DNA of 64,000 nt from Galbula dea (Eukaryota; Chordata; Aves; Piciformes; Galbulidae): contig VWZX01002924.1 of assembly GCA_013399015.1 (NCBI GenBank), positions 442,578 through 506,577 of the forward strand, given 5' to 3'. The position numbers were made by a program, and so were the translations under genes. The notes under the pieces were generated by a model, which saw only the letters and a list, made by a program, of their open reading frames with translations, was not told the DNA's origin and searched no databases. Of this stretch, positions 1 through 11,948 are shown piece by piece. Each line of letters opens with the position of its first letter. Positions within the stretch are counted from its first letter, which is position 1.

Positions 1-402
1 CAGGAACCCAAATAGTGTCTCATCTCCTAACCTTGCTGTGAGGTTGATGCCCTACAGGGTATGAGAAGGGTGGCTATAGCCAGTGGCAAAAAGTGCTGAG
101 AAGAATTGAAGACAAATGATTGGGGAAATGTCAAATCCAAGTCTTCTTTCTACTTTGTGTGGAATAATTCAGAACCTCAGGAGAGCAGCTGCAGTATTTA
201 TTGTGGTAGTGACATACCCCAGTCTAGAAAACATCCCAGGTGATGCAGGATCTCATTCCACAAGGTTCCTACCAGCCCTCACAGGAGCTACTACTTTGGC
301 ATGGACTATACAGACCATGGACACAAATTCTGCTTCCCCTTGGTTTTGCTTAGTCAGAGCTTTCTTTTCCCAAATAATACCAACCACTGTAGGATTAGCA
401 CT

Positions 403-575
403 GGCACAGACTGCCCAGAGAGGTTGGGGAGTCTCCTTCTCTGGAGACATTCAAAACCCTTCTGGATGTGTTTCTTTGTGACCTGCTCTAGGGAATCCTG
501 CTGTGGCAGGGGGGTTGGACTAGATGATCTTTCCAGGTCCCTTCCAGCTCTTAACCTTCTGTGATTCTGTGACTG
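403..575 (+). repeat. CR1 LINE 3' fragment
   Basis: The segment reads from 'cagactgcccagagaggttg' through 'ggttggactagatgatcttt' to a terminal 'ttctgtgattctgtg', the usual CR1 3' end in sense orientation. Confidence 0.9.
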
Positions 576-804
576 TGTGTGTCTCAGTAACCCACTGCCT
601 CCCTCTTGAGGCTAACCGTGTGGACATACTGCAGCAACACTGTACTCGGACCCCTCCTGGATGCCTGTTGAATGTGGAGTGAAACAAAAGCTGCTCAGGG
701 GAACGATGACTATCGGCTTTCCCAGGCTGCTGTTTGCCACAGCTCACAGAGTGGGAGGGTGCATGGGAGCACTGCTGAGGCTCTGCATATCTGACACAGT
801 TTCA

Positions 805-1315
805 ACTAGATCCTAGAATTGTGATGGTTGGAAAAGACCTCTCAGATCATCAAGTTCAACTGTTAACCCAGTACTACCATGCTCAACACTCAACCATGTC
901 CCCAAGTACCACATCCTCATGCTTTTTGAACACTTCCAGAGACAAGAGATTCCACCAGCTCCCTGGACAGCCTGGGCCAATGGCTGAACACCCTTTCAGT
1001 GAAGAAATTTTTCCCAGTGTCTAATCTGAACCTCCTCTGGTGCAACTTGAAACCATTTCTCTTCTCCTGTCATTTGTTACTGGGATAGGAGACCAACCTC
1101 CACCTTCCTCCAACCTCCTCTCAGGGAGTTGCAGAAAGTGAGAAGGTCTCCCCTGAGCCTCCTCTTCTCCAGGCTAACCAAGCCCAGTTCCCTCAGCTGC
1201 TCCTCACAACTCCTGTGCTCTAGACCTTTCAACAGCTTCATTGCCCTTCTCTGGACATATTTCTTGTCCTTCTCAGAGTGAGGAGCCCTAAACTGAAGCC
1301 AGGTCCATTCCTGTC
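805..1315 (-). repeat. CR1 LINE fragment, antisense
   Basis: It starts with the complement of the CR1 3' end ('gatggttggaaaagacctct') and continues through the 'cagcctgggccaatg' and 'ctcctcttctccaggctaac' blocks, so it is a longer 5'-truncated copy of about 500 bp. Confidence 0.88.
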
Positions 1316-1951
1316 TGCTCTACAGCAGGTACACACTGCACCCTCTGCTCTCAAGGAATAGTTTCTACCAGTGTCCTACCAGCTCTCCTGTGCTCACTGT
1401 GGGCTAACTCTTGGGTGTGCAACTTCCTTGGATGCCTCCTGTGAGAGGAGTAAACTAGGAGCCCCTCTGCCACCACATATACAGCATTCCAGCCAGGAAC
1501 AAAAGTCCCAGGCTGAAGGTTAATGAGAGAAGGAATGCTTGCATTAAGTTGTTCTGCTTCTATTCATGGTTTCAGACTGCCCTGCACCAAAAAGTCAGTA
1601 GTGCCTCCCCTGTCTTGCACTGGATACTCTGTAATGCCTGGATTATTCTCCCTCCCATCCCTGCTAGGGTGCCACGTGTGGCCTAGAGTGACAGGCCCAT
1701 GGGATTATGGCTTCTGCAATTAGGAACCTTGGAAAGGAGCTGGAAAGGAAATGCATATGAAGGCATCAATAGGAAAAGCCTGGAGGTGTGATGGTTATCC
1801 TGTCCCCAAGGTGATGTCACATGCTTTAGGTAAACTGCATTCCAACATGGTGTTGGTGTCATTTCCATAGAAAGCATGGGTGGAATGGGGTTTGTACCCA
1901 GGGAGCACTACTACTTCTGATCTGCACAGAAAAGATTCCAAGGAGGAAATG

Positions 1952-2190
1952 CATTGTGCCTGGGGAGGTTTAGGGTGGTTGGATATTAGGAACAATTTCT
2001 TCTCCTAAAGGGTTGTTAAGCCCTGGAATAGGCTGCTCAGGGCAGTGGTGGAGTCACCAACCCTGGAGGGGTTTCAAAGCTGTGGAGATGTGGTGCTGAG
2101 GTATATGACTTAGTGGTGATCTGGCAGTGCTGGTTAACAGTTGGACTCCATGATCTTAAAGGTGTTTTCCAACCTGGACAATTCTCTAGT
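1952..2190 (+). repeat. CR1 LINE 3' fragment
   Basis: Blocks 'ggatattaggaacaatttct', 'gggcagtggtggagtcacca' and 'ggactccatgatcttaaa' occur in CR1 order in sense orientation. It belongs to the same subfamily as the copies at 34.1, 48.9 and 52.2 kb. Confidence 0.88.
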
Positions 2191-2964
2191 GCTTGTCAGA
2201 GCCAATTCCTATGTCTCAGGCAGTCTCTCCCACAGTCACAGGCTCTCCTTCACATATATTCTGCCTTCTTTTTCTGAAACTGAAAACAGCCCTGCTCACC
2301 ACTGCTGACAGAATTGAGGAGAGTCAAGCTGCCCTAAGCCCTCTGAAAAACAATAGGGAATCAATTGCATCATAAGGTTCCAAAACTCATTGCCAATTCA
2401 GTACATGCACATGGGATTGAGTGGTTAGTGAGCACTATTGGCTCAAGAGCCACCTACTCCATGCATACTCTTAATAACAACACCATCCACCTTCTCCTAT
2501 ACCTCATCCCAGCTATGACACAGGCTTATTTGTTATCATAGAACCCAGAAATACAACTCCAATAAGGAGAATACTGACAAAGGCCAATTTGTTCTTCCAC
2601 TCAGGATGAAACACAGGCTGTAAGCAATGGATAGGTAATTACCAACTCCCTTTTTTTTTCCACCTACATCATTTGGAAGGCATAGCTGTGACACATCATC
2701 TGTAATGGAAGTCTCAACAGTGCTACATAATGTTCTGGGCACTGCAGATGTCAGTAACTGGTCCTGAAAAAAAAAAGAAACATAGGAATAGTCTGTATGA
2801 TGAAGTAAAAGTGGGGCTGGTGCCAGGCTTATGAAGCATGGGATCCATCAACGCCCAATAAAGTGATGAATCAGAGATGTATCAGAGGCTAACAAAGGAA
2901 TTAAGGCAAATGAAGAAAGCTGGGTGGATGTCAGAGGACAAGAACTGGATCACAGCAAAATCTT

Positions 2965-3020
2965 CACAGAATTATTAAGGTTGGAAGAGACCTTTAGGAT
3001 CATCAAGTCCAATCATAAGT
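2965..3020 (-). repeat. Short CR1 LINE 3' end, antisense
   Basis: Only the last ~55 bp of CR1 are present ('aaggttggaagagaccttta', then 'catcaagtccaatcat'). Confidence 0.75.
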
Positions 3021-3617
3021 AGGATGTCTTGGTTACAATCCCTATGGCTGGTAAGCAGGAAAAGGAGCAACAGGTACAGAAGAGGGTGGTGAACAACCCC
3101 TGGAAGCTGTCTCACAAGCAGAAAATGAAGAGATCTCAACCTTCCCTATCTTGAAACCTCTTGTCAGATTTCAGGAAAATGTATGAATGACAACAGCAAA
3201 CAGCAAAGGTTACAGCACACTGTAAACACAAAGAAACCTCCCACCATCCTAACATTCAAAGAGAGAAAAAGGTTAACCAAGTGCTATGATAACCAGAGGA
3301 CTATTGAAAATCAGCTGGGTGAATCAAAAGTGGTTGTTGGTCAAAACTTGGCCTAATTTACATGGTTGGTATCTTGCTTGGAGCTGTAAAAGAATTATCA
3401 AGCATTTTTAGACTAGAAGTATTGGGGGGAAAATGAAGACAGCATATCCAGTGAAAAACCTGTATTCCTCTTCAAATTCTTTGGAAGGCCACATTATGGA
3501 TCAGGACCCAACTGTGCTGCTCTACACAGAATAAACACTGCTCTTAACAGCACAAAACCTGGTAATGCACTTAAAGCTGGAGAGGAATGCTGACAGATCA
3601 CTGGGGAGCTGTTTAGG

Positions 3618-3995
3618 ACCCCAGAATCCCAGCATGGTGAGGGTTAGAAGGGACCTCTGGGAATCATCCAGTCCATCCCCCCTGCTACAGCAGAGTCACC
3701 CACAGCAGGTGCCCAGCATCACCTCCAGCTGCCTTGGAAATCTCTCCACACAAGGAGACTCCACAACCTCTCTGGGCAGCCTGGGCCAGGGCTCCAACAC
3801 CCTCACACCAAACAAGTTTCTCCTCCTGCTCAGGTGGCACCTCCTGGGTTCCAGTTTGTGCTCAGTGCCCCTTGGCCTGGCCCTGGGCACCACTGAGCAG
3901 AGTCTGGCCCCAGCCTCTTGCCCTCAGCCTTCAGCTCTTGCTCAGCATTGAGCAGCTCCCCTCTGGGGCTGCTCTTCTCCAGGGTAAGCAGCCCC
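3618..3995 (-). repeat. CR1 LINE fragment, antisense
   Basis: It opens with 'gggttagaagggacctctgg' and runs through 'ccacaacctctctgggcagc' to 'ctgctcttctccagggtaag', a ~380 bp antisense CR1 copy. It is very similar in arrangement to the copy at 46.1 kb. Confidence 0.88.
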
Positions 3996-6863
3996 AGGTT
4001 TTAGCATTGAGTTTGATGGGTTGGAAGTTATCATCTGCATTTCATTTTTATCCCTACACATAGTTTTGTTGGCAATGTAAACAGCTTGCAAACCTTTTGT
4101 CAGTGTGTAAATAGATTGCCAGGGTGCAGGGGACAATTAGTAGCTAGAAAGACAGAGATCAATATAATTAACCTGATAACTTAATGTCAACCTCCAGTAA
4201 CAAAACAACAAACTAGTAATTTGTTACAGCTTCCAGATAAGTTTCACCACTTCTTGGTTGTCATGAAACAGCCAAGTTCTGGGTTGATATGTCAAAAAAC
4301 CTATCATCTCCTCTACCAACTTTTATAGAGCAGGTGCACAGTTTATACACCCAGCTCTCTCTACATAGAAAACCAGAGAATTTTTAGGGTGTCTCAAATA
4401 GATCCCAATGTCTAATTAAATGCTGTAAAGTCTATTGTAGCTCAGAAATATTTTGCTTTTTAAAAGTCTATGAGCTGCTTCCATAATTCCAACTTATTTA
4501 TTTGAGGCAATGAATTGTCTCTGAAGAGAAAAACCAGATTAAAATGAGGTCAAGGGTACAGAAGAGAACTTTGGCTGTAGGAATAGTCAGATTTAAACAT
4601 ACAGAAAAAAACATGTGCTCTGTTTATTTTCCATGCATCTCCCTGTGGTTAAAACAGTCAAGAGATTGCCCAGGGCTTTTATTCTGCTTTAGTAGAACTT
4701 GAAAGTAGCTCCTGGCAATTGTATAAGTCTTAAACCAAAAAATGGCCAAATTTAGCAACCTCTAGTGATCTATAAGCAGTCAGTGGGAAAAAACCCTTGC
4801 TTTTACCAAACCAGCTGGAAGAACAACTCAAATGCTGCTTTTCTACAGGACAGATGGGGCAAAGGGCATCAGCAAGCTGCTGGCCAGATGGCAGCCACTG
4901 TGCTGGACCAATTAGTCCAGGCTGGAAGAGCTATTTTGTATTTATCTACTATGCCACTGTATTTCACTCTGACTGTGTCCCTTGCTTCTTTGAATCTTGT
5001 AAGACCCTGGGATTTTTTAGGAGTCTTTCTCATTGTCAAAATGAAGCTATGGAAGCAGGTGGTATACAGACTTTTTGTCACTGTTCCATCCTGAGATGCC
5101 TCCTATTATGATGGAAAACAAACTGAGAATGACAGCTAAAGTGACCAAAAAAGGCTAAAATATTCACACCAAAATAACCCCAGGGTTTTCAAAGCTACTG
5201 AGAAACCTACAACTCCTATTGATTGAAACAATACTAATTAGTGTGCTGGTACCCTAGGATTAATCATTCCCTCAGTTCTGTTTGCCACCATCTCAAGGGA
5301 CAAACCTCAAGTCTCATGTCTAATGCTGTTATTCTTCTTACCCAGGGCAACTAAAGAGACAGCCACAATTCTTCTTCTAGAATAAAGCAAATTTTTACCA
5401 CTGCATTCATTTGACAAATCACTGAAATCATCTTTAAAAACCAATTGAATTATCTTCAGCATCAGCTGGTTTAAAGACAGGGAAAATCAAGCAGTGATGA
5501 GCTAGCTTCCATTCAATACTTTAAAGTGGAATTCTGTTTACAGGACAAAAAGAAGGGAAAGAGAAAACAAACTACACATGGATTAGAAACATGTTAAACT
5601 TAGAAAACATTCTTCTCTTCATGGGATGCTGGCAGGCAAGCTCTGCACTAGGAATTTGCAACCATTACCTGCAGGTGATGCCATGGGAAACTAACCCAGC
5701 CAGTCAGCACACCAGGCTATTCCAGATGTAAAATGCTTCACTGATATTCTAGCTTCCAAGTATCATGTGCCCCTATTACAGTTGTCACATGCTTTTGAAT
5801 AGTCTTTGATGTTTCTCTGCTTCACATCTTTCACAACAGGAAAAGATCAGCCCAACCTTTCTTTAGGTACCTGAACACCACAGAGGTGCCTGACTCTAAT
5901 AGCTCAGCTTTAACAGTTTTGACTTAGTGACTAGGTCATGACTAAGGGAGGGAGAATTGCCAGCTACTTGCCTATTGATTTCCAAAATAGTGATGTTTTC
6001 TCACTTCATACCTTACAACTGCAACATGTCTTCTTCTTTGTCCTTCCTTGTTTCCCAGTGTGCACATTGACCATGGTTACAGCAAACCCATCTCATTTAT
6101 TACCAAGCCACTGGCTGCTCTGTCTGGGTTTTTTTTCCCCCCCATAAGCTTCCTGTAATCAGATTCTTGCCTCTTCCAGTCCTAACCATGACAGTATCTT
6201 CATAGGAGAATTCTGGGATCACCACTGTAACAAAGCAATGTGTGAGCAAATGACAAATTTTACTATTATATTAGTACCAAAACTAACTGCAAGCTGAGCT
6301 AGGAACCCCATCATTACTGGTGTTATTCACCTCACAACCCAAATGCCAATCATGCACCCAAAATGCCTCTAATTAGGGAGGTTCTTCCAAACTGGAATGC
6401 CCAGATGATAAAGCAGAGTTGATATTGATAGGCACATATGCAATCTCTTGGTTCACTTTGCATTCTGTAGACCTCTCACAAAGCACACAGCAGCTACACT
6501 TTGACCCTTGCAAGATGGAATTCTACCTTTTCATCTCAAATATTGCACTACTGTTTTCCAGCACAGCAAAAAACTGGCCTGTTTTTTCTTTTTACAGATC
6601 ACAGAACACATATAATGGGCAAACAAATTCTGCTCATGCATACCTGGAGCAGCTTCAGCTGAGTTTTATTGGCACATTAATGAAATGTGTGAATAAAGTC
6701 TGTCTATCTGCCTAGAGCCATACTGATGTGTTTAGCTAGAGACATACATCCAGAATTTACAAAAGCATGTATGTGATGTTTACTGGCAGTGAAAGAATAG
6801 CCTGACTTTCCAGTCCTGCTAGGCAGCCAACATTTGTAATTGTCTTTTAGTTCCCAAAAATCA

Positions 6864-6960
6864 CAGAATCACAGAAGGTGAGGAGCTGGAAGGGATCTCC
6901 AAAGATCATCTAGTCCAACCCCCCTGCCAGAGCAGGATGCCCTAGAGCAGGCCACACAGA
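6864..6960 (-). repeat. CR1 LINE 3' end, antisense
   Basis: 'cacagaatcacagaaggtga' followed by 'catctagtccaacccccctg' is the complement of the CR1 3' terminus. Confidence 0.85.
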
Positions 6961-7289
6961 AGCAGTTCATTTAGGATTCCCTTCTTTCTACAGAATTAGG
7001 ACATATAAAATGACATCTATTGAATCAAGGTATCTCTTGGATCAAACACCTACATTTACACATGCAAACATCCAGCAAGCCAATTAAGCACTTGACTAAT
7101 TCAAAGCACATGTGACTAAGTCATCCTGGCTGCTTGACCCATTTAAAAGCTTGAGAGCTTCTAACAACAGAAAAAACCCTAGTGCTGTGTCTAGCTTTCA
7201 ATCTTTCCTTGTGCAGAATGGAGCATTAAGGGGCAAAATGAGGTTGCAAACATCAGAGAGGCTTTATTAACTGCTATTACAGAAGCAGA

Positions 7290-7935
7290 GATTCACAGGA
7301 TTGTTAATGTTGGAAGGCACCATCAGAGGTCATCTAGTCCAAGCTCCTTGCTCTACCAGGGTTCTCCTGAGCTCAGGATTGTGTTCAATCAGTTGTTGAA
7401 TCTCTTGAGGGAAGGAGACTCCACAACCTCTCTGAGCAGCCTGGGCTAGTGCTCAGCCACCCTCAAGAGAAGAAGTTCTTCCTCATGGTTAGGTGGAACT
7501 TCCTCTGTTCTAGTTTTTCCCTGTTGCCTTGCATCCTATTGCTTGGCCTCATCCAGAAGAAGCTGGCTCCATCCTCTTGACACCCTCCCTTCAGACACTT
7601 TTATCAGTTGCTGAGGTCTCTTCTCAGCCTCCTCTTCTCCAGGCTAACCAAGCCCAGCTCCCTCAGCCTTTCCTCAGAAGGGAGATGCTCCAGTCCCTAA
7701 TCATCTTTGTGGCTCTCCACTGTACACCCCCCAGGAGCTGCATGTCTCTTCCTGTACTGGGAAGCCCAGAACTGAACCCAGTTCTCCAGGTGATGCCTCC
7801 ACAGGGCAGAGTGAAGGGAGAGGAGAACCTCCCTCAACCTGCTGGCAAGTAGATGCTCTTGCCAATGCAGCCCAGGAGGCCACTGGCCTTCTTGGCCATG
7901 AGGGCACAATACTGGCACAGGGACAACAGACAGTG
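7290..7935 (-). repeat. CR1 LINE, long antisense fragment
   Basis: About 640 bp in CR1 order, from the 3' terminus ('gttggaaggcaccatcagag') to the internal 'ggccttcttggccatgaggg' block. Open frames on both strands here are readings through the element. Confidence 0.9.
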
Positions 7936-8234
7936 CTGCTAGTAACACAGAAAACAAATTGACAACAAAATTTCATACATATTGGTGCTCTACCTTGAAA
8001 GAAAAACAAATACAAGCATTTGCATTAAGAAGAGAAGATTGTATTTACATGATGTGGAATACTAAAGTAGCTTCTAGGAATAAAAGTATGAAACTGAGCT
8101 ATCCAGAATCTAAATACATGTTTGAATACTTGAAAAGTGCTGCAATTCTATTGTTTTATTGTTCTTCTTTCAGTTGTCTCAAGAAGTACTTTGCAGCTGC
8201 CTTTCCAGCACTAAGTATGAAACACAGCTCCTTG

Positions 8235-8262
8235 ATGATGATGATGATATATATGATATGAT
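8235..8262. repeat. GAT/TA microsatellite
   Basis: Five GAT units run into TA dinucleotides. Too short and mixed to carry meaning beyond a simple repeat. Confidence 0.7.
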
Positions 8263-11060
8263 CATATTCACTGCACATGAACATTAAATAAATGATTGCA
8301 AAACTTTCCCAGAGATGGATGAAATACTCTTCTTGGTACAAATACTGCAAAACTGATTTCACTCTAGGACTGGGGTAGCCACTGACATCTACTAGCCACA
8401 TCTACTATTAAAGCTCAGAGGTGTCTGCTCTAGAATCACTGAAGTCTTTATCATCTGTGGAGAATGAAAGCAGCAGAGGAAAAGCAAGACACATTGTTTG
8501 AAACATATAAACTATCATTATTCCAAGACACTTCTCTGGCTCTGAGGTTAGGCTTTTTCCCTGGTGGTTTAGAGAAAGAGCTTGCCCTAATTACTGCAGC
8601 AGAGGATGGTGGACAATTACAAACACAAAAAAGAGGTTTCCTGTCTGCCTTTGCCTGATTTTCTTCCACTTGTGTTCACCTGGAAGCTCCTGCTTTCTCT
8701 CTGCTATGCTGTATCTCACTCCACCAACTGACAGCCTAATATACACATGTTCTTTCCCTTTAAAATCCACCTTTTACCTCCTGCCTCCTTCCCTTTTCTA
8801 CTAGCATCACCCTCTCCATCATCCCTTAAAGTTTAACTCTTCTGAAGCTCTTACATTTCAGTTTTCAGTGTTTCCATTAGATCTGCTGACCAACACCACC
8901 AAAAGCCTACCTGTAACACCAGTTACTCCATGACAAACTTATTGCCATGACACCTTAGAGCAGGAAAATGTTTTCAGACACAACTTACAGAGCACATAAA
9001 GAGATCCAGAGCTTATTGGTACCTATCTCAGATTCCATCTCTTCTTACTACATCCTATGTCTGACACCTTAGCACCTGTCACCCAGATCTTGGCTGGACT
9101 TTAATAGCATGGACTTCATGTCTCTCTAATTGCAAGTTTGACATAGAAAATTGGTTTGGGTGTGTATTGCTGCTTTGGAATCAAGGCAGACAAATATGTT
9201 CCATCTCCTGCATTACAGTGGACATTAATCTGTCATTTCTATTAGTATTTCTCTGGGTTTCTACAATATTGTCATAGTTACCAGGAAAAAGGCCTGGGCC
9301 AAACCATCACAAACATAATAGCAATCATTTTCTCTGACTGTACTTGCCAAAATCCAGAAAGCAAACTACAAATGTTAAGTATTATGACTTTTAATCTCTC
9401 AAAATCTAATTAAGGCTGAAGGGTGGCTTGGGTTATGCTTTAGAAAGGCATGCAGCAACATAGATTCAGTCTCCCCAGGTAAATAAAGATGATTAATCTG
9501 GAATTGTTTGAAGTCTGTTTGCTTAATGGATATATAACAGGAGGTTTCTACAGACAAACAAGATGCCTCAGGAATCAAATATCAAAATAAAAGGGCAAAA
9601 AAAAAAGAGAAATAAATAGAGATACCCACATCAAAGTACCTGTGGAATTTAAACCAGTATTCACTGTTTTCTTCATTGGAAAGGCAGAAGATTAAGGTGA
9701 GATGAGAGAAAAAGTTCATCTTTGTTTCACACTTAGCTTTGTGTCTGCCCTTTATCATCAAATGCAGTTGCTGAACTCTGAGCAGTAAAGCTCAAGTGCA
9801 AACTCTTCTGGAAAACAGAAGCCATTGATGTTGCCACCTGAGCTCTATTGGAATTCTTTTTTCTTCATGTTTTCTTAGCCAGTATTTAATTTCCTCCTGG
9901 ATTATTTCAGGCACACATACACATGTATAGATATACATCAGTTCCTCTAGCATTACAGTTATTATATGAAGGAGTTGTGGGAAGTGAAAGAGAAGCAGTT
10001 TTGGCAAGTTACTCTTACTTTGAAACAGATTTGTGACAAGCAAGTTTACACACAATGGCTGAAGTGTTAATCTTTAAAGGAAAAGCAAACAATAACTCTT
10101 CATGGTTCACATTTCCCTCACATTGCTGGTTAAGCAACCTGAAATATCAGTCCCTTGATTTAAAAACCACCTGTCTGCACTCCTAATATTAAGTCCACAG
10201 CAGGTGCAGGAGCAAGTGTAGCCTGATGATGTGCATTTAGTTTAAAAATATTAGAAACAGAGCTGATGGGTCTTTCTTGCTCTTCTTTATGCTGTTGGCT
10301 ATGATGTTGGGGAAGAAAAGATTAAGAGACCTGGAAACATGAAAGAAATATCCCAAATAAGGCTGAAGCAGAGAAAAGGTAGTTTGCTGTTCTTACCACT
10401 GAGGAAAAGGAGTACCATAGAGGTATTTCCTATGTAGTACAGACCTGAATTTGGGAGTCTTAGCCCTGTAATGCATAACAACACATGCTAGATAAAGCAA
10501 TCCTCTGACTGAAGTAATGAGCTAGACTATTCTTTGTATCTGCTAAGAGAAAACAAAACGTAGCCATAACCTTGCAGATGAGTATCTTCCTTGGTTCATT
10601 TCTTTCTGACAAGCTATGGGTAAACAGAACTGCACTGCTTTACTGCTGGAATATGTATTCTGTAAAGAACCACACTGGGATTCTTATTAAGAATAACAGG
10701 GGGAGAGAAAGCAAACCACCACACACACACAAACCTTGCTGACTCAGTTGCTTTGATAAACCATTTACTCCTCTAACCACACTTGGGTAATTTCTGTTAC
10801 TTTAGACAGGTCTTCACAATCTCTGCTATGATTACCCTCAAGCATTCACAATAAGGAAGAAGGAATAAGGGGAAACAAGGGAAATGTATATATATTCTCA
10901 TTTTCTAGCATGTATAGGTAGTCTTATCCACCTGTCTGGGTCCAAGAGCCCCATACAGAAATAGGCACCATGCGGTGCAAGTCTGCAGAATAACTAGTAG
11001 CTACAGATCCTCACCTGTCTTTCAAGTGCCCAGTGTCATGTAGATACATGTAAGATATGT

Positions 11061-11094
11061 ATGTATCTTAAATGTAGATACATTTAAGATACAT
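11061..11094. repeat. Perfect palindrome, 16-bp arms
   Basis: The left arm 11061-11076 and right arm 11079-11094 are exact reverse complements separated by the two bases GA. The arms are AT-rich. The flanking bases do not continue the match. It lies about 810 bp upstream of the CAT start codon; no function can be read from it. Confidence 0.85.
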
Positions 11095-11499
11095 TATTCA
11101 TGTTGCTGAAAGGTTTTGCCTCAGAAGCAGGAGAAGTAACCACCTGTTAACCACTTTATCACCTGTAGCACATCCATTGGGCACAAAGGCAGGGATCTTC
11201 CCTCAGCATTATGAACGTTCCAGTGCAAGGGATGGATCTGGGAAAACAGCAAACACAGCCAGTGCTTTAAAGAGCAAAACTATGGTTGCCCAACGGCCAT
11301 ACAGTATTTACCTCATCGCTTGGTCACTTTCATTGTGCCAATTTAAAACACTTTTCCCCCTGCCTCTGAAAGTAATTCCAGGATGAGGCGAAAACTGCTA
11401 TCTCCTACACCACTGACCAACTTCAGCACCTTCAGAAAGTGCCGACACCTCAGAACTTAAAACACACGCCAAAAAGTTAGGTTACTTAGCTAACTACAC

Positions 11500-11904
11500 A
11501 CACTCAAACCCGACCAACAAGGCTACACCCCGAGCTCGCCTATCCCTATCCCCGGCCCCCTCAGGCTGAGGCGGAGGGCTCACAGAGCCTGATTGACACT
11601 CTTCTCACCCACTCACAGATCGAGCTGCCCGCCGGACGCAAAGCTGATTGGTCAAGGAGGTAGCGGGGGGTGGGCGCAGCGCTTAGGAGGGGTAGTAGGA
11701 GGAGGTGCAGGATCTCCCGCTACCCGCCGGCGCTGCAGGGCGCGGAGCGGTAGTTGCGGCTTCCCGCGGGGTGACCTCTGTGGCGCTGCCTCTTGGCTTG
11801 TGGGACAGATCCCAGAGTCCTTCTTGGGTCGCCTTAGCGCTCGGCTTGCTTTTCCTCCGCCAGCACCCTTCCTGCCTCGGGGGTCGCCTTCTGAAGCTTG
11901 CAAA
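11500..11904 (+). promoter_or_regulatory. CAT: CAT promoter and 5' UTR, CpG-rich, TATA-less
   Basis: Base composition changes sharply to GC-rich with many CpGs just upstream of the catalase start codon. An inverted CCAAT box (ATTGG at 11647-11651) is followed about 20 bp later by a GC-box-like GGGTGGGCG near 11668-11676. No TATA box is apparent. CCAAT and GC boxes in a TATA-less CpG island are the known layout of vertebrate catalase promoters. The transcription start cannot be fixed from sequence alone, so the UTR boundary is not given. Confidence 0.65.
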
Positions 11905-11948
11905 ATGGCTGACAGTCGGGACGACGCTTCGGACCAGCTGAAGCAGTG
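11905..11948 (+). CDS. CAT: CAT exon 1, 5' part (cut by N gap)
   Basis: The start codon at 11905-11907 follows 'cttgcaaa' and opens MADSRDDASDQLKQ plus the first two bases of a Trp codon, matching the catalase N-terminus. The reading stops at an N run (11949-12057). The remaining 22 bases of the exon are in the contig at 12721. This ATG is chosen because the next residues match the family from the first codon. Confidence 0.95.

Larger units (their letters stand above)
1..11499. other. Intergenic region upstream of CAT, no gene recognised
   Basis: I found no open frame with a recognisable domain and no chain of exon-like segments here. The content is AT-rich unique sequence with CR1 fragments (listed separately), a short GAT/TA repeat near 8235-8260, a short CA run near 10720 and a perfect palindrome at 11061-11094. 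The short open frames present are of the size expected by chance, or are readings through CR1 copies. Confidence 0.6.
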
